From: Macrotrachela quadricornifera
Taxonomy: Eukaryota > Rotifera > Eurotatoria > Philodinida > Philodinidae
Direction: 5' to 3'
Length of the DNA stretch: 64,000 nt
NCBI GenBank assembly: GCA_022393335.1
Contig: JAJEKB010021317.1
Location: 1,032,901 to 1,096,900 of the forward strand
The notes below the pieces were generated by a model, which did not search any database, had not been told where the DNA came from, and saw only the letters and a list, made by a program, of their open reading frames with translations. Position 1 is the first letter of the stretch. The number at the start of each line of letters is the position of its first letter. Made by a program: the position numbers and the translations under genes. Shown piece by piece: positions 46,523 through 57,717 of this stretch.

Positions 46523-48428
46523 TTTATGATAAAATAGATCGACTTGTGTATCTGATACACAAATCAATCGGGTGATCTCAGCTAATGCTTTTCAGCAATC
46601 GAACTTATATTAGAATAAAAGTTTAAGTAGAGATAATGTGCTTTTAATTAATAAAAAATGCAGAGTTTAGCTTCAGTAAATCAAAATAAAAGAAGAATAA
46701 GAAAATAACAATAAAGGGGAGATTTTGTCAAATGATTAATATGATATGATGCGATTCCTATGAAATTGGATATTGTTGTCAATTATTATATCCACTATTA
46801 TAAGAAACGGATGCCATTCGTCTTTGATAATTACGTAAAAGTATAAATAATAATATAAACGGTAATTCGACATTAATTACTAATGAAATAATGTATTGTT
46901 GAGCAATTAATTCAATGAATGTAGTATACAGAATGTAATGCAACTGTATAAGCTGTAAGTTTATAACGAAACAAAGATATGATTAATTACAGTAGCACAG
47001 TGTTCAACAATCTATTTGATGAGATGAAGAATTTTAATAGAATTTACTATTTATAAAGGAAGTACAGAGGTGTATAATAGTAAATTATTGGGTAATAGTT
47101 ATCGATGTATAAATGGTTCTATCAGCCTCATATTTGACGTTTTCAAGATCATATGTAATATAAAATTGACGCATATTTAAAAACGATACATTTTATCAAA
47201 CGATAATTAAGGGTAAGGATGGGACGGCTTGGAGTTGACGTAACTTTGGAACGAATCACTGAGATCGATGTGAAGCTAGCACGACCACTAATCAGACTCC
47301 AGATCAAAATGGCCAATAGTCGTCGATCCATAAAATATCTTCAGTTATTTTTATAGTTACAAGCGCCAAGATGATTCTATTTTCCTTTCACGATCTTCCT
47401 TCTTCAAGTTTCTGACCAGGAATCAGTCAAAAAAAAACTCTAAAAACACATCGTACGTGATGTTTAGTCCGAAAATCCCTGTCCCAATATGGAAACGAGA
47501 TTCTTCACATCATAATACAACAACCCATCGTGTCCGAGGTATCAGTTTTAAGCCTTTCAATGCAGAATTAAATTCTGATTCAGAATCAGCTCAGTTGATT
47601 GCCCAGACATACTTCACAAGAGAAAAAATTTTGAAAAAACGATCAGAAATCGGTGAAACTGAGTACTGGATCAAGAACGACCGTGGTCATCGACCACAAC
47701 TAAGTATGTCCGGAAAATTCTGATATTAGATTGTGATTTGGCATGAAATTCTGCATTAGATCGAAGTTTTCCGACGACTCGGACATATTTTCTTCGATGG
47801 ATTGTGGATGTCGTTATTCTGGGTTGTTAAGGAAGCCATTTTCAAATTCTTGGCCTCGGTTTTAGTGTTTTATGGTTGCGAATTTTGTGATTGGGTAATT
47901 TTTGAACCAATCAAAATTTTTCTCACGTCGTGATAATTCGTCGGATTGTGCTAGCTTCTCATCGATCTTGGTGAACACTACAAATGAGAAGAATCTCATA
48001 TATCATTGTTCATAGAAGCATCTTGCTGGTTCAGAGTATTAGTCCTCAGCACAATTTATAATTGCGGTATAACGACTGTTGATTTTCGGATGGAGGGAGG
48101 GGTAATTCGATCATCGTGGAAGCGCCTCCTTTTACGGGCACCCCATGAATAAAACACTGGCCCTACGAAATTCCACGCAATTTTTTGTCAGATAGTTTTA
48201 CATAGATTGAGGCAGTTTAGATGGGTTTTCTGGAAATGGACTCAGGTTTTTGAGATAATGTCGCTTCAGTAGACTTTGAGTCAATATACTCAAAGAAGTG
48301 ACATATATCACCACGGTTAATTTTTTTCGTAGTGAAAAATATTTCATAGATTTAGAATGAGTAACAAAATAGTCTTCGAACCGATTTTGTTGAAAAGTTT
48401 TTTGTCTCTACTGTTTGAGACAAACTGC
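46523..48428. other. Intergenic; one hypothetical ORF annotated separately
   Basis: Apart from the ORF at 47457-47723, nothing is supported. If the hammerhead relic at 46475 belongs to a Penelope-like element, its body would lie here on the minus strand, but no reverse transcriptase motif was seen. Confidence 0.35.
47457..47723 (+). CDS. Hypothetical 88-residue ORF
   Basis: A hydrophilic, Ser/Arg/Lys-rich frame with fairly even codon composition and both start and stop. No domain, signal peptide or membrane segment. No neighbour suggests a role. It may be spurious. Confidence 0.15.
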   Translation: MMFSPKIPVPIWKRDSSHHNTTTHRVRGISFKPFNAELNSDSESAQLIAQTYFTREKILKKRSEIGETEYWIKNDRGHRPQLSMSGKF

Positions 48429-48905
48429 ACTTACAATGGAGGTGTTTCAAGTGATAAGCGAAAAACCTAGATTTATTTACATCAAATGAAAGCTCTCACT
48501 GCCAAACTAACAAGGTTAAAATATTAGCGGCCCTTGGCTTGCCTAGAGAGAAATATTTTAATTTTAAGGTGTGTGAAATTTAGGTATACAGATGAATCAG
48601 AGAAGGTTTTCTTCACTATTACAAGGACACAACATAATGTTGTTTGAGTCGATTATGGGGTTTGTAGGGTTCCTCTTTCATAGGGTCCGAACAACACCAT
48701 GTTTTGTCCTTATAATAGTGAACAAACTCTTCCCTGATTCTTTTTTATACCTAAGTTTTACATACCTTGGAATTCAAAGATCTTTGTCTGGGCACGACAA
48801 TGGCACGTCATATTTTGAATTCGGTAGTTTTTCGATGAGAGCTTTAATTTGACCCGATTATGTCTAATAGATTTAACTGACAACACAAACACCTCCATTG
48901 TAAGT
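48429..48905. mobile_element. MITE with perfect 19-bp terminal inverted repeats
   Basis: ACTTACAATGGAGGTGTTT (48429-48447) and AAACACCTCCATTGTAAGT (48887-48905) are exact reverse complements. The 477 bp element has no transposase. An 86-residue ORF inside (48592-48852) is Phe/Leu-rich and not recognisable. No convincing target duplication is seen. Confidence 0.75.
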
Positions 48906-49782
48906 ATTTTATAATTCAAATAATTTTCTTGCTTCACTTAAGATTTGTCTTAACGACATATAAATGAAACAATTTTTTTTCTTTTTTAGTTTAGAGTCAT
49001 CTAAACGATATAATAGATGGTAAGTTTTTCTTTAAATAAATAAAAAATTAATATTTCTGTGTTGTATTTGTGCGGGTGAGGTAGTAGCAAGTCGCTTCGT
49101 CTTCATTGAAGATAAGCTTATACGAGATTTAATGGAGTTTTGATATACATGAAGAGAATTCGATACGATCAAATAAGAATAATTTAGAGATTTCTTCAAA
49201 TTGATTGTGCTTCGATATACCAAGGATAGCAATACTTGCGCATTATATTTAGTTAATGACTATCCAGATACGCAATTCCTTATCCATTGTTTTCCTATAT
49301 TATATTAAAATAAAGAAATATTTAACTTTCTTGTATAATAACGAAGATTTGTTTAGCTCGTCTAATTGTCTTTAAAAAAATAATGGAAATGAATCAATAT
49401 TTGTACTTGTCATATTCATCGTTTTCTCAAATTTTCAACAGGTAGTCTAATATTTTAGATTAAAATCAATAGATGTTGAACTCGATGCTCTGAGATGTCA
49501 CGTCTGTTTTTCTTTAATTTCCGTTATCGGTTGTTGATAATCTGTTACTTTGAGTAGAAAAAAAAATTGTTTGAGCGGAATATCACGAGGAAGGGCCTCT
49601 TATAAAATATTAAAGCAGATTCTCTTAATGAACATTATGAAAATCTGATGAGATGATACCATCTCAGAGGGAAGCATTTACACCTATGTATGTTGAAAAA
49701 TTGATTATATAAAGGAGAAAGAAGAGAGATTTTTGTATGTGGAGAATTTTTCTGATGCAATTTCTTCTGGATAGAATTGATA
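48906..49782. other. Intergenic, upstream of the opsin relic
   Basis: No gene or clear repeat. AT-rich. Confidence 0.4.
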
Positions 49783-51268
49783 ATGTCGCTGAATTATTCT
49801 TTAATTGTTAGCAAAGATTTATCTCGGGATGATCCCTTATTTTGGAGTCAACCAACACCGGTGGATTGTGATACAATTCGAATCTTTGGTATGAATGGGT
49901 TTTGTCGCTTCGTGTACTCTCCTTCCATTGACGGGTACATCTTCAGTCTATTGTCAATGGTTGTATCGATGTGCTGGCTGTTACATAGATGGTATCATTG
50001 GATTCTTATATGGATGTGCCACTGCTTATCTTCTCTGTGCCGTGAGTATCAGTCGGTGTTATATTATCGTACGACCATTCGACGCGAACAAAGTTACAGT
50101 GAGTAGCCTTTCGACAAGAGAGTGAATAACAAACGATATAAGAATTTAGGTTGGAAAATATGTTATTGCATCGTGTGCTGTGGTGTTACTCAGCTTTATC
50201 TGGACGATGATGCCATTATTGGGATGGAATGAATACACAATAGAGGTTAGTTGTGAGTATTGGAAGAATTGTCGTTCATGATCTTTCTTCGTCTGTGAAA
50301 GATCGACCTTTCTTGAAAACTGCAGACAGAATATTCAGATTTTCGGGATTTTGAAGGTCTACAAAGTACAATAAAGTAAAACTAAAAAAAACACCTTCTC
50401 TTATCCGAATCTTGAAAGATTTCTCTTGCAAATGAAAAGAAAAGTTTTTTTTTCCTGTTTACAGGAAGGTCGTACTTTATGCTGCATTAATTGCTATGAT
50501 TGGCGTCCCTCATACATTTCCTTCACCGTCCTCATATTCATATTTATACCACTGTGTTCCACTTATTATACTTATTGTAACAAATTCCATTACCATGATT
50601 GGTCTTAAAGAGATACGAAACAAAATGGAACGTGGTATTCAATCAGATCTGAGTCGTAGACGAATTGAAATGGAAAGATGTATTCTCAAAAGTGAGTTTA
50701 TTGATAAAAGAATTTTTCTTTCTGTCTGGAGGAATGTTAACCAACAAGAGAAAAAACAAAGGAATATGATTAAGCCGGCAAGTTGTCTGATTGAAAATAT
50801 ACTTATTTTAGAGATGAGTTAGATTGTTGAAAATGACTTATTTTTGATTTATTCTGAAATATATCAAAGTCTCTAGTTCAATCGATGATTATTTTTTATT
50901 GTTAAACAGGTATTACCATCACCATATATGGTTTTTTCATTACATGGACTCCTTATTCGGTAGCGGTATTGATCTCGATGTTTCGAGGGACAGACTACGG
51001 TACACCACCCATAATTACTTCTGTCTGTTCAATTTTTGCAAAATCATCGGCTATATGGGTTCCATTGCTTTATATTGATATATCAACCCACTTTCAATTG
51101 CGTTTTGTTAATCTCAACGCAATAAATCATCAAACAACATCTAATCAAGTAGCACCGGCATCGACAAATGTATCTGCACCAACACGCATTAATAATGGAA
51201 TCGAAATGGTATCTGTCGATGGCAGAATTCTTCAGAGAAATAATCTTACTATCATCAAACTCCACTAA
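49783..51268 (+). pseudogene. Opsin-like G protein-coupled receptor, broken
   Basis: Pieces: an extracellular N-terminus in one frame (49783 to about 49905; NYS site, SRDDPLFWSQPTP), then a different frame to 50098 (PLTGTSSVYCQW, CAGCYIDGIIG and SISRCYIIVRPF, covering the end of TM2 and TM3), 50150-50245 (TM4, LGWNEYTIE), 50465-50691 (EGRTLCCINC and TM5), and 50910-51268 (TM6 with FFITWTPYSVAVLI, TM7, C-tail). Introns have GT/AG ends and matching phases. TM7 keeps the Lys in IFAKSSAIWVPLLYI, where opsins bind retinal. Defects: TM1 and most of TM2 are absent at the first frame change, and there is a frameshift within TM5 near 50560. The (D/E)RY motif is SRC and NPxxY is VPLLY. A functional product is unlikely unless the breaks are assembly errors. 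Confidence 0.65.
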
Positions 51269-51446
51269 ATAATATACTTTTCTGTCTCCCAGTTTAAATC
51301 ATTCTATTAATAGATTCAAAAAATAAATGTATTCCTACTATCAAATTGTACATTTGGTCGAAGTCTATTTCTGTATTGATTCATTTTTGTCGAAAAAGAG
51401 AATTTTAAATATTATCAAATAGATGCTTTTCTTTTTACTACGTAGT

Positions 51447-52548
51447 TTAACATTGATAAAAAATGTTTTTTTTTCGATAGACATCCAATGTGACATCTAT
51501 TTGAACCTTTGGCGAGCACCATGTTAGATTACCCGCTCCATCGATAATTAAATTCATATTAGCAGTTGATTTTACTTGAAGTGAACCGGTACCTGCCATA
51601 GTGGCGTTGACATCTCCTGTTGCTATGCTAGTTGCATCAATAGATCCTTTGCCTCGATTAACAATCGTTAACTTGCCGATATTCCCACTTAATTTTGCTG
51701 TACTATTGCCCAGAAAAATGAATTCTGCTAAATCATAACCAATATTAGATATTTGAATCTGTGAATTTCCCATGCTGAGTAATTTTAATTGATATCCTTT
51801 ATATGAATAATCCGTCATTATTAATCTCGAAACACTACCAATATGTATTGTTTGATACTTATAGGCCCGAATAACAACATCACAATCCATTGTCGTTGAG
51901 ATAGCTAACATGGAATCTTGAGTAACATTTGCTCGAACATAAGCAAGAACACTTGGCTCATCACAGATTATTTTTGTGGAATAGTCGTTGGGTGATGATG
52001 TCACTTGTAGCTGAACATTTCGTGCCAATAATATATTTATTTTGTCAAATGATGGTGTAGCGGAAAATGATGTTGACAACTGGCTTCTGCTAGTGGTAGT
52101 TGTTAGGTACGGATTTCCACTAGTAGTTCTTGTTGAGTACCAACTTGAGGCTGAAGGTGTCGTTGTTGGATACCAACCTCCAATAGTAGTCGTTGTTGGG
52201 TACCAGCTTCCTGTAGTAGTTGTTGTTGGGTACCAACCTCCCGTACCAGTCGTTGTTGGGTACCAGCTNNNNNNNNNNATCTCCAGTAGCAGTCGTTGTT
52301 GGGTACCAACTTCTACTAGTAGTCGTTGTTGGGTACCAGCTTCCAGTAGTAGTCGTTGATAGATACCAGCTTCCAGTAGTGGTCGTTGATAGATACCAGC
52401 TTCCACTACTAGTCGTTGTTGGATACCAGGTTCCAGTACTAGTCGTTGTCAGGAACTCATTGAAATCAAATGCTCTGATTGGAATGATGGGATTTGGATA
52501 GATGAAATATAGATTCCCAAAAATGGTTAGCAAGGTAAGAATCTTCAT
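51447..52548 (-). CDS. Secreted Thr-rich repeat protein with GIN-like (DUF2807) beta domain
   Basis: The minus-strand start is MKILTLLTIFGNLYFIYP, a signal peptide. Then come at least nine degenerate 10-residue units of the form SWYPTTTTTG (30 bp each), likely heavily O-glycosylated. After the repeats, about 180 residues show the short repetitive beta-strand pattern of the GIN head domain of bacterial auto-transporter adhesins: GSIDATSIATGDVNATMAG, TGSLQVKSTANMNLIIDG, AGNLTWCSPKVQIDV. Product: probably a cell-surface or extracellular adhesin-like protein. A run of 10 N at 52269-52278 splits the repeats, and the two sides are in different frames, so the true repeat number is unknown and the frame break is an assembly matter. 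No intron is visible. The GIN domain is mainly bacterial, so this is a candidate transferred gene. Confidence 0.75.
52269..52278. other. Assembly gap (10 N)
   Basis: Ten N bases inside the 30-bp tandem repeat of the Thr-rich protein gene. A gap of fixed size in a repeat usually marks a collapsed array; the real length is probably different. Confidence 0.99.
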
Positions 52549-52572
52549 TGTTATCGTGTTATCGTTATACAA

Positions 52573-53999
52573 AAAAACAGTAAAATAAAGTCAGGTTCGG
52601 TGTTTCTCATATAGACTCCCTGAAAAATGTTTTCTGATAAGAGAGAAAACGACTGAAAATAACGAAAAAAAAGTTTCGTAATACTCCTATTTACTTATCA
52701 AAATCGACGGTAGAAAAATATATTGCGCCAGTGTCTTCTTCTAAATATTTCAATATGATAAATTTCCTAGTAGATGACAAAAGTCACATGGAAAAGTTAA
52801 TAGAATACTGATTCATGTTTGCTTTTACACAATTTGACAAGACTTTTTGTCACTATTAATCCATTTAGAGTCCTGCAACTCGATCAGTGGATCAATACGG
52901 GTTGAACTTTATCGAATCGGGTCAAAAACTGATTGAATTTTAAGGAGCTTGTTTTTCTTGAGGTAATTTTCTGGTCTATATGTTCTTCTTTACAAATGAT
53001 CTAAAAACGAACGTAGGATTTGATTTATCCTAATCTTTGATGAAAGTTTTTCATAAATGTTAGCGAATAATATTTGACGCAAAACATTAAACTTAATCTT
53101 AATTTACTTTAATAAAAAGGATTTTTTTAAATTCTTTATATCAGTTAAAGAAAGAAAGAATCTCTTATTTAGCAATAATAAAAATGAAATGTTACTGAAT
53201 GTTTATTTGTCATAAATAAAGAAAAATTAAAAAAACACGTAAATATTCTTCGGATATATCAAATATATTTCGATCTTAAATTTCCGATACAAAATCAGTC
53301 ATTGTTTGTGAAGCAATCAGATCTAAAATTATCATCAAAGAGAAAATGATTAAAATATAAAATAATCACTTACCAATCGATGACATAGAACGGACATTCC
53401 TCCGATTTGTCTGTACCATGTTTCATCATCAAACATTCGTACACTCAATGTCAGTGAATCTGAAGATTTACCATTTTAACTGGATAATAGAACATGATTT
53501 TTTTACGATGTTCCCTATGAAAATAAGACGAAAATTGTCTTTGAATGTCCATAAAACGGAAAGAAGTGATGGCAAACATTTGTCATATATTTTTTGATAT
53601 CATTCATGAGAATATCGATCATCTGTCAATCATTCTACGCCAAGGCCGATATAAAAACGCTTCCATGGTGGTCTAACGCGTTTTGATGCATAATTTAGGT
53701 AGTGTATCACGACAAACTTCGCCGGATTTCAATACATCTGAAAATTTTCAATCACAGTATCATATCGCTTGACCATCATTTCCACCACAAAATATAACAA
53801 CCAATAAACACTCATCCAGCATTTTCAAGAAAAAGCGTAGACACTTAAAATTCTCAGCTTTAAATACATCAACAACTTTATTTTAGAAAGTATTCACTTA
53901 TAGTAGAACTATTGTTGAGTATGTTAATTTGAAAAATGTCCTAAAAAGCAAGCGAATGTTTAAGCAGTTTTTTAAATGATTTGATATAAAATTGAGGAT
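52573..53999. other. Intergenic, nothing recognised
   Basis: Upstream flank of the Thr-rich protein gene, then AT-rich sequence. No gene or repeat can be supported. Confidence 0.4.
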
Positions 54000-54527
54000 T
54001 CATTGACGACACCTTTTACAAGAAATTAAATGAGCCATAGTAGGATCAAGATGTGTTACATAAAATCGTATTCTTGATCGATATTCCGATTTAGCATAAA
54101 GAAATAGAAAAGTAAGTCCACGTAAGAAAAATCCAATAAAAATAAGCCAAAAACAAGGATTTTCACTATCACTAAATGAATAATAAATTCTCAATGCTTC
54201 AATCGAAGGCGACCATATATGTTGATCAGTTCCTGTTGATTTCATATATATAATGCTGTTTCCTCACGAAATAATAAATTTTGAATATGTCTTGAAAATG
54301 AAAGAGTGACAATAAAATCTAAACGACCAAGTTCACTTTTTCTTGGATTAAATCCCGACAGAAGACAAGATAATAGAGCAACAATTGTTCTAGCAAGATA
54401 AGCATATTCAGTTTTTTTGAATATCACCGAAGTTAATTGTCCAATACTCGAATAAACAAATGAAAGAAGTATCATCACACGGAATTAATACGAAAATGGC
54501 CCACGTGGAACAATTTCAATATAAGGT
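54000..54527 (-). pseudogene. ABCG-type transporter C-terminal relic
   Basis: On the minus strand, PYIEIVPRGPFSY is followed by a TAA, then in the same frame ILLSFVYSSIGQLTSVIF, a TEYAYLARTIVALLS segment, CLLSGFNPRKSEL and SFSRHIQNLLFREE. After a frameshift at a short TATATATA run (near 54243) it goes on with an ALRIYYSF segment and a final hydrophobic helix (FWLIFIGFFLRGLTFLFLYA). The order (SGxNP loop, S[YF]xR segment with an acidic residue, last TM helix) matches the end of the membrane domain in ABCG half-transporters. No ATP-binding cassette is present in the window, so this is a truncated relic. Confidence 0.55.
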
Positions 54528-54538
54528 AAACTTATAAA

Positions 54539-54583
54539 CAAGTAACGTTCGTCGCTTCGACTCCCTTGACCCTCGACTGAATC
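54539..54583 (+). repeat. Border repeat A, copy 2
   Basis: GTAACGTTCGTCGCTTCGAC, then CCCTTGACCCTCGACTG. It matches 22537-22575. The end is the reverse complement of the CAGTCGAGGG in border repeat B downstream at 56528 and 57274. Confidence 0.5.
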
Positions 54584-56527
54584 AAGAAAAGTTGTAGTAT
54601 CTCTCCCTACTCTATTTTTTATTTACATTCTTCACATAACACGAAGTAGAAACACGTGTATCATTTAAGATTTTTATACTATCCTAAAACTATCATTATA
54701 GAATATAGGATAAAATTCACCAAGGTAGCGCCCAGCCTGTGAATTTGTTGACCCTTTTCTCAGAAAAATCTTACACCAGTACATTTAAGTAAACTTTGTC
54801 CAATCATGTTAGATATTCCAACCCTTGATTCCATATAGAATCATAAGAATATGAAACTCTTTCAATTAGTTCTCATTTTATAAAACAGAGATTTTGCTTA
54901 AAGAGCGCATAATCTTATGGGCCTAACTCCTTATTATGATCGCGATCATTTAACAGTTACGACATTCGTTTAATCTGCTAAGAATCAATTTTCAAATGAT
55001 TCATTTGAGTCTATACTAAAGCACAATTTTTGCGATCAATTACGAGAACGGCTATCCGTTCCATCTGTCAGGCTTCGTTGAGTAGCTTATAATTCATAGT
55101 TCTCATTCGCCTTTTGCACGTTTCAATTATTTCAAAAAACAAGTTAAATCACCATAGAATCCATCCATCAGTTGACTTCTAGTATCACACAATGACTCCT
55201 GCTGCATTTCGCATCTGAGACAAAGCTACACGCTTTCACTATACTCCTATTCTTCTCATGCTGTCACCACGAATGTCACGTAATTTGTGACAAATTATCC
55301 TGCGAGATATTTTTATATATCTCTATTAGAAGACAGCTACTATGTCTAACTACAGAGGAACAGCGAGTTGTTCGCCGGCGCTCCTCCGAGGCCCACTCAC
55401 GGCTAGCTTTTCCGTGCATCAAACTTTATAGGGTACCGAAGCTTTGCCTTCTAACTACGTAATTCGACCATCATTCGCTTCTCCCAAAAGACTCACAAAT
55501 TTTTCTTAGAATAGGTAATTAAAATAGAGTATTCTGCCAAAACGTCAGGTGCCGAAACAATTCACTTATGCTTCGGTGCACCAGTATTCCGCTCAACTCC
55601 AATGAAGATTGCAACTCCGTGATAATGCGTTCCATAAAAACTCATAATTCTTTAAGTCCTCTTTGAAGCACAACTTTTGTACCTATTAGGGAGTACGGCT
55701 AGTCGTTCATTGGCGCCCCTTCGAGTCACCACTCATGGTTAGCCATTCCATGCATCAAAACTTTTTTTCTCAGGTGACGATTATTTTTCTACGAGTTAGC
55801 TTCCTCGTTTTATAGGAAAACAATGTAACAAAAAGTAAACTCGATTTAAGTCGTGAGTCTCAATTATCTATGATCAAATTTTACAAAGAAAAATTTTTTT
55901 TGTAAAATAACCTGTCCTTTGTGTAGAAAAATAATTTCAAGAAAATTTAAAAAACTGACATCATCAATCGATTCCTCGACTACAATTACCTTTGCTTAAA
56001 CTTTATAAAATATATTTGTTTTCGTAAAAAACATTTCGTTTGTGAAAAAATACTCTTAAAAAAATTTTAAAAACTAATACCAGATTCGGGTTCCTCAATC
56101 TCGAAAATCTTTGGGTCAAATAAATATGTTTCAAATGGGACCTTTGACATGGGACCGATGATACGCACACAAACTCATTTTATTTTTTTTGTGTGCTCCT
56201 CCATTCAATCGACGAAAAAACTCCTCTAACGAAGTTAATACTACCATATACCTTCATTCATCAATTCCGATACCACCACACAAGCAATGGTGTTCATTAC
56301 ACATCATGGTGAAATCAGCAAATCGTGATAAAATACTTGTTTTCGATGAAAAATAGGAAACCTCACCAATTCCTCACGTCAATTGATCAATTCAGATGCC
56401 ACCAAAATAAGCAATACCGTTGATTAACTGTCATGCCTCGGTGTAATGAACGTTTTCCGAAAGATTAATTTTGAATGTTTTAGTTATTTTTTATATGGAT
56501 GTGTTTTGAACCTGCCACACATACACC
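54584..56527. repeat. Repeat-rich, no gene; duplicated GGCTAG block
   Basis: Two blocks near 55355-55430 and 55690-55765 share the layout GCGAGTTGTTCG / GGCTAGTCGTTC, then GGCGCTCC/GGCGCCCC, CACTCACGGCTAGC / CACTCATGGTTAGC, TTCCATGCATCAAA. A second family (AAAATTTAAAAAACTGA, then TCGATTCCTCGAC) occurs near 55945 and 56065 and again at 56600 and 57130. No coding region is supported. Confidence 0.5.
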
Positions 56528-56572
56528 TAAAAACTATTTTTTTTCATATGGCCCTCCCTACAGTCGAGGGAA
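56528..56572 (+). repeat. Border repeat B, copy 2
   Basis: AAACTATTTTTTTTCATATG, then GCCCTCCCTACAGTCGAGGGAA. Same block as at 23448 and 57274. Confidence 0.55.
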
Positions 56573-56674
56573 AAGCTCTGTTTTAGCAAAAAAACTTATT
56601 TTAAAAAATTCAAAAACTAATAGTGCCATTCGATCCGTCGACCCCGAAAACCTTTTGTCAAACTTCATAAGAAA

Positions 56675-57080
56675 CTAGTGGAAACCCGTGCATGCTGCAC
56701 GGCTGCTTTCGCTCTGTGAAGAAAATCTTTTCTGCTGGCGAGAGAATTCTTCAAGACACTTTTAGAATTTTACTTCTGCTGTGAAACAAAGCTTATTACA
56801 TGATATTCAATTTATTTAAAGATAACCAATATTAAAAATTTCTTTGAAAACAATCATATGTTCCTTTGATCTCATCTTTACCATCACTCCTGTTCCTTTA
56901 ACCTGGTAACACACACAGAGACACTCAACATTATTATATAGAAGAAGATAGCCAAGCCTATTTTTTCCTCTAGAGCTAGTGCTAAAACCATGCTTTTTTG
57001 ATCCGTCGGACCAATCTAAAACCATGTTTTTTGATCCCGATAACAGAGGGACACACACCGAACATTATAATATACGTAGA
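56675..57080 (-). mobile_element. Non-autonomous Helitron, copy 2
   Basis: The 406 bp minus-strand copy of the element at 1725-2125: 5' end TCTACGTATATTATAATG, 3' hairpin CCGTGCAGCATGCACGG and terminal CTAG, flanked by A and T. Internal sequence matches copy 1 across the whole element with substitutions and small indels. It is inserted between two direct-repeat blocks (56600 and 57130) of another family, showing that the Helitron is the younger insertion. Confidence 0.8.
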
Positions 57081-57273
57081 TCATTATTTTCTTGAAAAAA
57101 GCCTTTTTTAGTAAAAAAAATTATTTGTAAAAATTCAAAAACTGATAGTGCCAGTCGATTCCCCGACCCCAAAAACCTTTGGTCAGACCTTCCGCGTTGA
57201 GTCATGCGTGAAGTTTGATTCTTTGAGCGATTTTTCTAAGAACATGTTTTTTTCACTTTTGACCCCGACGAGA

Positions 57274-57318
57274 AGCAAACTATTTTTTTTCATATGACCC
57301 TTCCTTCAGTCGAGGGAA
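57274..57318 (+). repeat. Border repeat B, copy 3
   Basis: AAACTATTTTTTTTCATATG, then ACCCTTCCTTCAGTCGAGGGAA. Matches 56528 and 23448. Confidence 0.55.
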
Positions 57319-57527
57319 TTAAAGTGCAAGCTTGTTTTATAGAAATATACTATTAATGTTGTGTTATACGAAACAATAAAACATTTGCGATGTTTATTTC
57401 TGCAAAGAAGTTTAAAGGACTGCAGTTCTGATATTAGTTTTATTGTTTGGTGATGTCATTAGTATTTCATTGTTATTTTTTTTTTGGTAAGATTTCCTTT
57501 CTTCTTAAGTTCAACAGTTTTAAATTA

Positions 57528-57717
57528 TTAAATAAGACGACTAAGAGAAACAAGCACAATTGAAATACCAACACCAAATATTAAAGCTAAATTTGGTTTG
57601 AATGCTAAAAAGAAAAAGTCCTTGCAAGACAAAATACAGTGCGATAATATACAATTCTTACTTGTAGTAGTATCTGCTGGTGTTGTTGGGCTATCTGTTG
57701 TCGTCGTCGTCGTCGAT
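57528..57717 (-). CDS. 3' end of a Thr-rich, membrane-anchored protein (partial)
   Basis: Two minus-strand exons join with consistent phase: 57717-57662 (TTTTTTDSPTTPADTTT) and 57604-57528 (FKPNLALIFGVGISIVLVSL, then SRLI and stop). A 57-nt intron with GTAAGA and TTTTTAG lies between. The hydrophobic C-terminus after a Thr/Pro stalk suggests a membrane or GPI anchor on a surface protein. No upstream exons were found, so it may be a truncated relic. Confidence 0.4.

Noticed and set aside
48592..48852. 86-residue ORF inside the 477-bp inverted-repeat element as a transposase
   Set aside because: Too short, hydrophobic, and without any catalytic motif.
52042..52501. Val-rich ORFs on the plus strand
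   Set aside because: Antisense shadows of the WYPTTT tandem repeat.
51447..52548. Frameshift pseudogene reading of the Thr-rich protein
   Set aside because: The frame break coincides exactly with a 10-N gap of arbitrary size, so it says nothing about the real gene.
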